Assembly: GCF_001708505.1 (NCBI RefSeq)
Contig: NZ_CP015992.1
Span: 1,674,001 to 1,738,000 of the forward strand
Length of the DNA: 64,000 nucleotides
Reading direction: 5' to 3'
Source: Pseudomonas sp. TCU-HL1
GTDB taxonomy: Bacteria; Pseudomonadota; Gammaproteobacteria; Pseudomonadales; Pseudomonadaceae
The notes below the pieces were generated by a model that was not told where the DNA came from, searched no databases, and saw only the letters and a list, made by a program, of their open reading frames with translations. Positions 1 to 7,006 of the stretch are shown piece by piece; the stretch's first letter is position 1; each line of letters begins with the position of its first letter. Made by a program: the position numbers and the translations under genes.

Positions 1-504
1 GCGGCGATTCTCCACCTGGGCCGCTTCGGAAGTGGCGGCGGCCTGTTCGGCCTGGGCAACCCGCAGGCGCGTGGCGGCCTGGTCGTACAGCTGGCGGGAT
101 ACCGCGCCGGTGCCGGCCAGGCGGCGATAGCGGGCTTCGTCGTCGCGGGCCTGGCGCAGCTCGGCTTCGGCCGCGGTGACGCGGTTGCGTGCGGTGCGCA
201 GGGCCAGTTCGAAATCGGTGTTGTCCAGCACCAGCAGGATATCGCCACGCTTCACGCGGGTACCCGGGTCCACCTTGCGGGCAATCAACTTGCCGCCGAC
301 GCGAAAGCCCAGGTCGCTGGCCGTGCGCGCGGCCACCACGCCGGTGTAGAGGGCGTCCTGCTGGGGGGCGGCCTGGACGTCCGTCGCCAGGACCGCCCTT
401 GGCTGGGGCGCGCTGACCGAGGTATCGGCCTGGCTGTTGCAGCCGCTCAGGGTCAGCAGGGCGGCGGGGATCAGGGCGAGTAGAGCAAGGTGTGGGCGAT
501 TCAT
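1..504 (-). CDS. RND efflux periplasmic adaptor (HlyD/MFP family), N-terminal part
   Basis: This gene runs off the left edge; 168 codons are visible. The ATG is followed by a lipoprotein signal peptide with a lipobox ending in LSGC (Cys 22), so the mature protein should be lipid-anchored in the inner membrane and face the periplasm. Next come the first lipoyl-type half-motif (around residues 45-90, with GFRVGGKL and VDPGTRVKRGDILLVLD) and an Ala/Arg/Glu-rich coiled-coil hairpin. This is the layout of the adaptor subunit that joins an RND pump to an outer-membrane channel. The cognate pump gene would lie beyond the edge. The family is clear; the exported substrate cannot be told. Confidence 0.85.
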   Translation of the reverse strand, partial: MNRPHLALLALIPAALLTLSGCNSQADTSVSAPQPRAVLATDVQAAPQQDALYTGVVAARTASDLGFRVGGKLIARKVDPGTRVKRGDILLVLDNTDFELALRTARNRVTAAEAELRQARDDEARYRRLAGTGAVSRQLYDQAATRLRVAQAEQAAATSEAAQVENRR

Positions 505-648
505 GGCGCGATCCTCGAATAGGGCGGCGGCAGGGCGGCAGTACTGCAGGTCGAAAATATGATAGGCATAATCTAAAAGTGTGTATATATGTCACTCGTC
601 ATCTATTTCGTCCGCCCAAGGGCGAAGCGACCAACGGAGGTACCGGCA
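505..648. promoter_or_regulatory. Divergent promoter region between adaptor gene and small gene/MFS unit
   Basis: This short AT-richer stretch separates two divergent units. It contains ataatctaaaagtgtgtata around 569-588 and a GGAGG ribosome binding site at 636-640 for the start at 649. I cannot assign exact -35/-10 boxes or a regulator site. Confidence 0.35.
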
Positions 649-789
649 ATGAACAATGAGCAAGAGGTGCTGGACAGTGGGCCGGGCTGCGGTGCGCCGC
701 AGGGCTTCGGCAGTGACGATTGGCAGGCGCTGGAATGGCAGCTGATGGCCCTGGTGCTGGATGCCGATGAAGACGGAGCGCAGCCATGA
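649..789 (+). CDS. Small acidic protein coupled to MFS gene (46 aa)
   Basis: This is a 46-codon frame starting at an ATG with a well-placed GGAGG eight bases upstream. Its TGA overlaps the ATG of the MFS transporter in an ATGA junction, so the two are probably translationally coupled. The peptide is acidic toward its end (DDWQALEWQLMALVLDADEDG) and has no signal peptide or membrane segment. I do not recognise the family. It could be a real small protein or only a leader that loads ribosomes onto the transporter message. The good RBS and exact overlap favour translation. Confidence 0.5.
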   Translation: MNNEQEVLDSGPGCGAPQGFGSDDWQALEWQLMALVLDADEDGAQP

Positions 790-1985
790 ACCCGTCGCGC
801 CTGCTGCTGACCATCCTCATGGTGCTGACCGCCATGGGGGAAATCTCCACCCAACTGATCATTCCCGCACTCGGTGCCCTCGAGCAGGGGCTAGGCGGCG
901 CTCATGGCGCGAGCCTCGCGGCGCTGTCCGCGTTCGTTGCGGCGTTCGGGCTCGGGCAATTGCTGCTGGGGCCACTGTCCGACCGGATCGGCCGCCGGCC
1001 GGTGCTGATCGGCGGGCTCAGCCTCTATCTGGCCGCCACCGCCTGGATGTTCCTGGCCGACAGCATGACTGACTTCATTCTCGGACGCGTGGTCCAGGGC
1101 CTGGGCGCCTGCGCCGCGCTGGTGCTGGCACGGGCCATCGTGCGTGATGTATGGAAGGCGCAGGCGGCTCCGGCCCTGGCACTGACCGTGATCGGCATGC
1201 TCAGCGCCATCGCCCTGGCGCCCATGGTCGGCGGTCTGCTGACCCAGTGGGGCGGCTGGCATGCGCCGATCCTCGCCTCCCTGACCATCGGTAGCCTGGC
1301 GCTACTGGCGGTGCTGGCCTTCTACCGGGAATCCAACCCCAGCCTCGATCCCAAGGCCGGCCATCCGGCGACCCTGGCGCGGGACTACTTCGACCTGCTC
1401 AAACAGCGTTCCAGTCGGGCCCTTGCCTTCACCCTGGCGGGCACTTACGGAGCGATGTTCGCGGTAGTGGCCGGTTCATCGGCCGTCTATATCGGCCTGC
1501 TGGGGCTGAGCGCAGCGGAATACGGCCTGGCTTTCGGCGCGACCATTTCCGGGCTGATCGGCGGTGCGTTGTTCACCCAGCGCAAGATCATGCAGCTGGG
1601 TCCGCAGCGTATCGTCGGTATTGGTGTGAGCCTGGTGGCGGCGGGTGCGCTGACCACCTTGCTGGTGCACGCCACGCTTGGCCTGTCGGTGCTCGGCCTT
1701 TCGTTGCCGCAGGTGCTGGTGACCCTGGGTGGCGGCATGCTGATCCCGGCGTCGGTGGCTGGCGTGGTCATGCCCAACGCCCACCGCGCGGGCCTTGCCG
1801 CCGGCCTGATGGGCTTCGCCCAGATGCTCGGCGCCACCTGCAGCGGTCTGCTGCTGGGGGCGCTGCAGGATGGCAGCGCCTGGCCGATGGTCGGCGTGCA
1901 AGCCGTATTCGCCGTGGCGGCCATCAGCGCGTTCGCGGTGATGACCCGCAAGCCGCGGGGCGAGGTGGTATCGGTGGCGGGGTAG
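786..1985 (+). CDS. MFS drug-resistance transporter, Bcr/CflA type
   Basis: The 399-residue product is a polytopic inner-membrane protein with about 12 hydrophobic segments. The MFS motif A is plain after the second segment (GPLSDRIGRRPVLIGG, about residues 60-75), and RVVQGLGACAALVLARAIVRD fits motif B and the Bcr/CflA branch of the 12-TM drug:H+ antiporters. Length is normal for this branch. It starts in an ATGA overlap with the 46-codon gene. Export of an antibiotic or toxic metabolite is the family role; the substrate cannot be read from sequence. A palindromic repeat just downstream may end the transcript. Confidence 0.88.
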   Translation: MNPSRLLLTILMVLTAMGEISTQLIIPALGALEQGLGGAHGASLAALSAFVAAFGLGQLLLGPLSDRIGRRPVLIGGLSLYLAATAWMFLADSMTDFILGRVVQGLGACAALVLARAIVRDVWKAQAAPALALTVIGMLSAIALAPMVGGLLTQWGGWHAPILASLTIGSLALLAVLAFYRESNPSLDPKAGHPATLARDYFDLLKQRSSRALAFTLAGTYGAMFAVVAGSSAVYIGLLGLSAAEYGLAFGATISGLIGGALFTQRKIMQLGPQRIVGIGVSLVAAGALTTLLVHATLGLSVLGLSLPQVLVTLGGGMLIPASVAGVVMPNAHRAGLAAGLMGFAQMLGATCSGLLLGALQDGSAWPMVGVQAVFAVAAISAFAVMTRKPRGEVVSVAG

Positions 1986-2000
1986 AAAGTGATGGCTTCA

Positions 2001-2043
2001 TGTAGGAGCGCATTTATTCGCGAATGAATTCGCTCCTTCTACA
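2001..2043. repeat. Palindromic intergenic repeat (GGAGCG...CGCTCC class)
   Basis: This imperfect inverted repeat begins tgtaggagcg and ends cgctccttctaca around a TTCGCGAATGAATTCG core. Related copies lie at 3610-3708, 48303-48341, 59005-59037 and 60564-60654. It sits between convergent genes and can fold as a strong hairpin, so it may act as a bidirectional terminator. Confidence 0.75.
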
Positions 2044-2066
2044 GTGATCGGTCGAGCGGTAGAGGT

Positions 2067-2444
2067 TCAGACCAGCACAGCCAACTCGGAGTAACCGGCC
2101 ACTTGTGGATCTGCCGTAAGCAGCCTCATGGGCTCGGTCATTGCGGTGGCGACCAGGATGCGGTCGAAGGGATCGCGGTGATGATTGCCGAGATCGCGGA
2201 TCGCAAGGGTGTGTTCGACGGCGATGGGCAGCTCGATGAACCCGCTCTCCCGACATCCATCGCGCACTGTGTCCAGGCCAACGTTCAGCTTCCCCAGGCC
2301 TATCTTGATGGCCATTTCCCAGAAGCTGGCGGCGCTGACATGTACCTCGCTTGCATCCTCGATCAGTCGCCGCGCCCGCGTTGAAAGCCTTGGGCTATCG
2401 GCCAGCGTCCAGAGCAGGATATGGGTATCCAGAAGAATCCTCAT
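2067..2444 (-). CDS. PIN-domain ribonuclease toxin, VapC-like
   Basis: The 125-residue product matches the small PIN-domain toxins. The acidic metal-binding residues expected of the fold are visible: Asp 6 in RILLDTH, Glu 43 in SFWEMAIK, and Asp 91/Asp 94 in RDPFDRILVATA. Its ATG overlaps the end of the antitoxin gene in an ATGA junction, the usual coupling of antitoxin first and toxin second. Free toxin would cut RNA, for VapC toxins typically tRNA or rRNA loops; antitoxin binding blocks this. All key residues are present, so the toxin is probably active. Pairing of a PIN toxin with a Phd-type antitoxin is common. Confidence 0.88.
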   Translation of the reverse strand: MRILLDTHILLWTLADSPRLSTRARRLIEDASEVHVSAASFWEMAIKIGLGKLNVGLDTVRDGCRESGFIELPIAVEHTLAIRDLGNHHRDPFDRILVATAMTEPMRLLTADPQVAGYSELAVLV

Positions 2445-2680
2445 GGATTAACGCCTTCGAAGCTATCGAGCAGGTCATCCGGCAGCGGGGCGTCGAAGTC
2501 TTCCGGGATCACCAGAATTCCCTTCATGGCACCGATGCGCTGGCCGGTACGTTTGCCGGCTGGTACCAGGCGAGCCATAGCGCGGCCATGCTTGGCAATG
2601 GTGATGATCTGGCCGTTGGCAGCTTCGTCGACCAACTTGGACAGATTGTTCTTGGCTTCACCCAGGGGCACAGTGATCAT
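2441..2680 (-). CDS. Phd/YefM-family antitoxin
   Basis: The 79-residue protein starts MITVPLGEAKNNLSKLVDEA, the N-terminal DNA-binding fold of Phd/YefM antitoxins. The acidic, flexible C-terminal half (IPEDFDAPLPDDLLDSFEG) is the part that normally wraps the toxin. A strong RBS (GGAGGT) precedes the ATG. It is the first gene of a two-gene unit with the PIN toxin and should repress its own promoter, where a palindrome lies at 2695-2708. The family assignment is firm. Confidence 0.88.
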   Translation of the reverse strand: MITVPLGEAKNNLSKLVDEAANGQIITIAKHGRAMARLVPAGKRTGQRIGAMKGILVIPEDFDAPLPDDLLDSFEGVNP

Positions 2681-2694
2681 CGTTTACCTCCAAT

Positions 2695-2708
2695 AATTTG
2701 GACAAATT
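2695..2708. promoter_or_regulatory. Candidate toxin-antitoxin operator
   Basis: AATTTGGACAAATT is a perfect inverted repeat (AATTTG-GA-CAAATT) 15 bases upstream of the antitoxin start, in an AT-rich pocket. The position suits autorepression by a Phd-type antitoxin. This is inferred from symmetry and place. Confidence 0.5.
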
Positions 2709-2790
2709 TAGCCAAAATTGCTGAGGCTGGCAAAGAGGCCATCGGGTTGCTGGTGTCCGGTTGGCCGGGCTCCGTCTTTTGCAGGTTCGT

Positions 2791-3153
2791 CTAATCCTTC
2801 GATTCATCCGCTGACCACACCGCCAGCTCATAGCCGTCTGGATCGATGAAGTGGAAGCGGCGGCCGCCAGGGAACGAGAACGCCTGACGGCTGATGATGG
2901 CCCCCGCCGCTTCAATCCTGCGTTGGGCTTCGCCTAGATCGTCGGTGTACAGGATGACCAACGGGCCCCCCGGTCGAACGGGCTCCCCTGTTGTGAATCC
3001 TCCGGTTATTCGGCCGTCGCAGAACTCGGTATAGGTCGGGCCGTAGTCCGAGGCATCCAGCAGATCGGGTTCGCCACGCAGACGGCTGAGGACGACGTCG
3101 CGGTAGGCGCGGTTCTTCTCGCAGTACGAGCGCACATGCCAGCCCACGACGCC
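2791..3153 (-). pseudogene. VOC (glyoxalase/bleomycin-resistance) family fragment
   Basis: The last 120 codons of this frame read as the second half of a VOC-superfamily protein: YGPTYTEFCDGRITGGF, GGPLVILYTDDLGEAQRRIEAAG and FSFPGGRRFHFIDPDGYELAVWS. The usual N-terminal module is missing or scrambled (RSYCEKNRAYRDVV may be a remnant), and no start codon with an RBS precedes it. Upstream the same frame continues directly into a piece of a BCCT transporter. It therefore looks like a remnant left by a deletion that fused two genes. A role for any product is unlikely. Confidence 0.65.
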
Positions 3154-3458
3154 GCTGAAGAGCATGGCGATCCAGGAGCCGAAGCTGAATTCCAGGTCGT
3201 CTTCGTCGCGGCCCAGCTTGATGTGGCCGTAACGGCTCATGGCCAGGTAAACCGGCACCCCAGCACGCCCGTGACCAGGCTCAGGTAGAACCATTTGAAC
3301 TGCTGCACCACGAACTCCGACATGGCCTTGAAGACCTCGCCGGCCTGCTCGGCCTGCAACACGCAGCTTACGACGAAGACGATCACGATCAGCACCGAGC
3401 TGAGCGTCACCGTGGGATTCAGGCCCTTGAACAGGCCCAACTCTGCACGCATCAACAT
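3154..3458 (-). pseudogene. BCCT-family (choline/betaine/carnitine) transporter, N-terminal remnant
   Basis: Two overlapping frames together read as the first part of a BCCT symporter: GLNPTVTLSSVLIVIVFVV and EFVVQQFKWFYLSLVTGVLG, then in a shifted frame VYLAMSRYGHIKLG and FSFGSWIAMLFS. BCCT proteins continue after SWIAMLFS with several hundred more residues, but here the sequence passes at once into a VOC-like fragment. The shift lies in the run GTGCTGGGGTGCC near 3255, where one extra base breaks the frame. With a frameshift and most membrane segments gone, this is a pseudogene. Confidence 0.7.
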
Positions 3459-3609
3459 CCCCGCTTGTTCTTTTTACAGGGCTTGGCTAGGCGCCGCGGC
3501 CCAGGCTAGCCCGACAAAATGGGGCTAGAGAGGATTGTCGGACAACCCATTTTTAATCATGCCTCGATGATATTTCGGCATGGGTGGGGGGCACGGTGTG
3601 GGCTTGCCT

Positions 3610-3708
3610 TGTAGGGGCGAATTCATTCGTCAAGCAGGCCAAAGGCCTGCTCAGGGTTACATCAAGGGGGCGACTGCGTCGCCCTTGGCGAATGAATTCG
3701 CCCCCACA
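3610..3708. repeat. Composite palindromic repeat
   Basis: The outer arms are tgtaggggcgaattcattcg and gaatgaattcgcccccaca. Inside are two smaller hairpins, gcaggcc/ggcctgc and agggggcgac/gtcgccctt. It lies between the BCCT remnant and the end of csiR and belongs to the same family as the repeat at 2001-2043. About 130 bases between it and the BCCT remnant hold no gene that I can see. Confidence 0.7.
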
Positions 3709-3723
3709 GGAGGGAGTTTGCGG

Positions 3724-4425
3724 CTAGCGGGCGCTGCCGCCCATCCCTTCAGTCCGCATGATCTCGGCAATGATCGGCACCGGGGTCATCAGGTGGGTGC
3801 GCATCATTTCGCTGGCGCGCGTGGCGTCGCGGGCGAGGATGGCTTCCACCAGTGCGGCGTGTTCCTGGCGCTTGCGCTCCAGGGCTTCTTCGGAGAACAC
3901 CGTCTGGGTCAGCCAGAGGTGGCGGTAGCGTTCGGCCTGGTCGAACAGGTAACTGCGGGCCTGCAACAGGTGCTTGGAGTTGCAGCCCGATGCGATGGCG
4001 GTGTGGAACGCCTTGTGGCGCTGGTCCCAGACATCCAGGCGCTGCTCGCGGGTTTTCACTTCCATCACCTTGGCCAGGGTATGGGACTGGGCCAGGATCG
4101 ACGCTTCCCAGGCGTCGTCGCCGCGCTCGATGGCCAGGCCGACGATCATTGCTTCCAGGTTCGCGCGGGCGTCGTAGATGTCCTTCATCTCTTCCACGGA
4201 CATGGGTGCCACGCGGTAGCCCTTCTGGCTGATGGCGACCACCAGCTTCTCCGCCACCAATTGCGACAGGGCTTCACGCAGCGGGCCCACGCCCAGGTCG
4301 TAGCGTTCCTTCAGGGTGCTCATCAGCAGCTTTTCACCGGGCTTGAACACGCCACGGATGATGTCCTGCTTGAGCCACTCATACCCGCTGAAAGCCGAGT
4401 TCTGACGAGGGGCGAGTGCTTCCAA
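3724..4425 (-). CDS. csiR: GntR/FadR-family regulator of glutarate use (CsiR-like)
   Basis: The product of about 233 residues has an N-terminal winged helix (YEWLKQDIIRGVFKPGEKL, then LGVGPLREALSQLVAEKLV) and an FCD effector domain with metal-binding His residues, the layout of CsiR. The N-terminal block closely resembles E. coli CsiR as I remember it. No ATG fits: I chose the TTG at 4425 because AGGA lies eight bases upstream, while the in-frame GTG at 4440 has no ribosome site. CsiR represses glaH-lhgO-gab genes and is released by glutarate. It is divergent from glaH here, with a 20-bp palindrome between them. Confidence 0.85.
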   Translation of the reverse strand: MEALAPRQNSAFSGYEWLKQDIIRGVFKPGEKLLMSTLKERYDLGVGPLREALSQLVAEKLVVAISQKGYRVAPMSVEEMKDIYDARANLEAMIVGLAIERGDDAWEASILAQSHTLAKVMEVKTREQRLDVWDQRHKAFHTAIASGCNSKHLLQARSYLFDQAERYRHLWLTQTVFSEEALERKRQEHAALVEAILARDATRASEMMRTHLMTPVPIIAEIMRTEGMGGSAR

Positions 4426-4515
4426 GGTGCTGTTCCTCACAACGTTTTGCGGATCATACCGAAACGTCTTTTCACCGAGAAACAATGGACAAACGTGCGT
4501 TTTATTTTCGTTTTT

Positions 4516-4535
4516 TAAAAATGTAGACATTTTTA
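4516..4535. promoter_or_regulatory. Candidate CsiR operator upstream of glaH
   Basis: TAAAAATGTAGACATTTTTA is a 20-bp palindrome with a 2-base centre, placed between csiR and glaH. It contains ATGT-N5-TTTT, the half-site form I recall for E. coli CsiR. AT-rich flanks make it a likely promoter core. The assignment to CsiR is inferred. Confidence 0.6.
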
Positions 4536-4607
4536 GTTTGTGGCGATATTTTCCACTCGCCCACCTGATCCGGGCGCTGCCTACCACTTCTTTGCCAGGA
4601 AACCGCC

Positions 4608-5585
4608 ATGAACGCCTTTACGAAGATCGAGGACCTTGTGATGCCGATGCCGCTGGAGACCCGGGGGTTCACCGTCACACCCTCCCAGCAGTCGCCGCGC
4701 CTGCTCCAGCTGACCTTCGCCCGCGAAACGGTGGAGGCCTTCGTCAAGGCGGTGGGTGAGTGGCCGGTCCAGGCCCTGGAGTACAAATCCTTCCTGCGCT
4801 TCCGCTTCGGCCAGATACTCGACGACCTGTGCGAAGGCACCCTGCGCCCGGTGCTGCTGAACACCATCCTGAGCCGCGCCTCCGGCGGCATGCTGATCAC
4901 GCCCGTCGGGCTGGATGACGTGAGCCAGGCCGAGGACATGGTGAAATTCACCACCGCCTGCGCCCACCTGATCGGCCGTTCCAACTACGACGCCATGAGC
5001 GGCCAGTTCTACGCCCGCTTCGTAGTGGTCAACACCGACAACTCCGACAGTTACCTGCGCCAGCCGCACCGGGTCATGGAGCTGCACAACGACGGCACCT
5101 TCGTGAACCAGATCACCGACTACGTGCTGATGCTGAAGATCGACGAGAAGAACATGGAAGGCGGCAACTCCCTGCTGTTGCACCTGGACGACTGGGAGCA
5201 GTGCGACGAGTTCTTCCGCCACCCGCTGGCCCGTCGCGAGATGCGCTGGACCGCGCCGCCGAGCAAGAAGGTCAGCGAGGACGTGTTCCATCCGGTGTTC
5301 GATACCGACGCCGAAGGCCGCCCGACCATGCGCTACATCGACCAGTTCGTGCAGCCGGAAAACTTCGAGGAAGGCATCTGGCTGAACGCCCTGTCCGAAT
5401 CCCTGGAAGGCAGCGCGCAGAAGCTGTCCGTGCCGGTGCCGGTGGGCAGCTTCGTGCTCATCAACAACCTGTTCTGGCTGCATGGCCGCGACCGCTTCAT
5501 CCCCCACGAGGGTCTGCGTCGCGAACTGATGCGCCAGCGCGGCTTCATCAGCTACCAGAAGCCCCGCTACCTGCGCGGTCAATAA
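4608..5585 (+). CDS. glaH: Glutarate 2-hydroxylase (CsiD family)
   Basis: The 325-residue cytosolic enzyme uses 2-oxoglutarate and O2 to turn glutarate into L-2-hydroxyglutarate, succinate and CO2. The non-haem iron facial triad is visible and falls at the same numbers as I recall for E. coli CsiD: His 160 and Asp 162 in MELHNDGTF and His 292 in FWLHGR. The 2-oxoglutarate-binding Arg lies in LRRELMRQRGF. Length is normal. The next gene, lhgO, consumes its product, and the divergent csiR gene should control it. Identification is strong from both sequence and context. Confidence 0.95.
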   Translation: MNAFTKIEDLVMPMPLETRGFTVTPSQQSPRLLQLTFARETVEAFVKAVGEWPVQALEYKSFLRFRFGQILDDLCEGTLRPVLLNTILSRASGGMLITPVGLDDVSQAEDMVKFTTACAHLIGRSNYDAMSGQFYARFVVVNTDNSDSYLRQPHRVMELHNDGTFVNQITDYVLMLKIDEKNMEGGNSLLLHLDDWEQCDEFFRHPLARREMRWTAPPSKKVSEDVFHPVFDTDAEGRPTMRYIDQFVQPENFEEGIWLNALSESLEGSAQKLSVPVPVGSFVLINNLFWLHGRDRFIPHEGLRRELMRQRGFISYQKPRYLRGQ

Positions 5586-5650
5586 TCAATGGAGCGCGGC
5601 GGAGGGCTGCCACGGGCGGCCCTTCGCCGTGCCCGGCACAAATGTTCGAC

Positions 5651-5690
5651 CGTAGGTTGGCGCTGAGCGCAGCGAAGCCCAACACCTATC
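5651..5690. repeat. Short intergenic palindrome between glaH and lhgO
   Basis: The element begins cgtaggttggcgctgagcgc and ends gaagcccaacacctatc, an imperfect inverted repeat of a class scattered through Pseudomonas genomes. It lies within the 126-bp glaH-lhgO gap and could form a hairpin in the shared transcript. Confidence 0.6.
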
Positions 5691-5711
5691 CGCTGCGCCA
5701 AGCGCGAGGTA

Positions 5712-6968
5712 ATGGCTGTGTACGATTTCATCATCATCGGCGGCGGTATCGTGGGCATGTCCACGGCCATGCAGCTGATGCAGGTTTACCCGGATGCCAA
5801 GGTTCTTCTCCTGGAGAAGGAGTCCGGCCCGGCCCGTCACCAGACCGGCCACAACAGCGGCGTGATCCATGCCGGCGTCTACTACACCCCCGGCAGCCTC
5901 AAGGCGCGCTTCTGCCTGGAAGGCAACAAGGCCACCAAGGCTTTCTGCAACAAGCACGGCATCCGTTACGACGAGTGCGGCAAGCTGTTGGTGGCCACCA
6001 ACGCGCTGGAGATGGAGCGCATGAAGGCGCTCTGGGAACGCACCGCCGCCAACGGCCTGGAACGCCACTGGCTGTCCGCCGCCGAGCTGCGCGAGCGCGA
6101 GCCGAACATCGTCGGTATGGGCGGCATCTTCGTGCCCTCCAGTGGCATCGTCAGCTACGCCGAAGTCACCGCCGCGATGGGCCGCGAGTTCCAGGCCGCC
6201 GGCGGCGAGATCCGCTTCAGCGCCGAAGTCACCGGCCTCGACGAGCATGCCGATGAAGTGGTGGTGCGTACCCGCACCGACGAGTTCCATGGTCGCTACC
6301 TGATCACCTGCTCGGGGCTGATGGCCGATCGCGTGGTGCGCATGCTCGGCATCGAGCCGAACTTCATCATCTGCCCGTTCCGGGGCGAGTACTACCTGCT
6401 GCCCAAGCAGCACAACCAGATCGTCAACCACCTGATCTACCCGATTCCGGACCCATCCATGCCGTTCCTCGGCGTGCACCTGACGCGGATGATCGACGGC
6501 ACCGTCACCGTTGGCCCCAACGCCGTGCTGGCCATGAAGCGCGAGGGCTACCGCAAGTCCGATATTTCGATTTCCGACATGGTCGAGACCCTGACGTCCC
6601 CCGGCATCCTCAAGGTGCTGGCGAAGAACCTGCGCCCCGGCCTGATCGAGATGAAGAACTCCCTGTTCAAGGGCGGCTACCTCAAGGAAGTGCAGAAGTA
6701 CTGCCCGAGCATCACCAAGGCCGATCTCACCCCCTATCCGGCCGGCGTGCGCGCCCAGGCGGTGTCCCGCGACGGCAAGCTGATCGATGACTTCCTCTTC
6801 GTGAACACCCCGCGCAGTGTGAACGTGTGCAACGCACCGTCGCCCGCCGCTACCTCCGCGATCCCGATCGGCGCCCACATCGTCGACAAGGTCCGTGAGC
6901 AGATCGCCGCCTCCGGCACCCGCTTCACCGTCAAAGCCACCGATAACAAGCAGCGGGCCGCCGGCTGA
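5712..6968 (+). CDS. lhgO: L-2-hydroxyglutarate dehydrogenase/oxidase
   Basis: The 418-residue FAD enzyme opens with a Rossmann dinucleotide motif (IIIGGGIVGMSTAMQL, residues 6-21) followed by the DAO-type block RHQTGHNSGVIHAGVYY, which is typical of LhgO. It oxidises L-2-hydroxyglutarate to 2-oxoglutarate, passing electrons to the membrane quinone pool. The C-terminal part (GVRAQAV, then NAPSPAATSAIPIGAHIVD) also matches the family. It follows glaH and restores the 2-oxoglutarate that GlaH consumes, so the pair nets succinate from glutarate. The ATG follows a GCGAGGT ribosome site. Confidence 0.94.
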   Translation: MAVYDFIIIGGGIVGMSTAMQLMQVYPDAKVLLLEKESGPARHQTGHNSGVIHAGVYYTPGSLKARFCLEGNKATKAFCNKHGIRYDECGKLLVATNALEMERMKALWERTAANGLERHWLSAAELREREPNIVGMGGIFVPSSGIVSYAEVTAAMGREFQAAGGEIRFSAEVTGLDEHADEVVVRTRTDEFHGRYLITCSGLMADRVVRMLGIEPNFIICPFRGEYYLLPKQHNQIVNHLIYPIPDPSMPFLGVHLTRMIDGTVTVGPNAVLAMKREGYRKSDISISDMVETLTSPGILKVLAKNLRPGLIEMKNSLFKGGYLKEVQKYCPSITKADLTPYPAGVRAQAVSRDGKLIDDFLFVNTPRSVNVCNAPSPAATSAIPIGAHIVDKVREQIAASGTRFTVKATDNKQRAAG

Positions 6969-7006
6969 GCCGACGTCACCGCCGCCCAATCCAGAGGATG
7001 ACAAGC

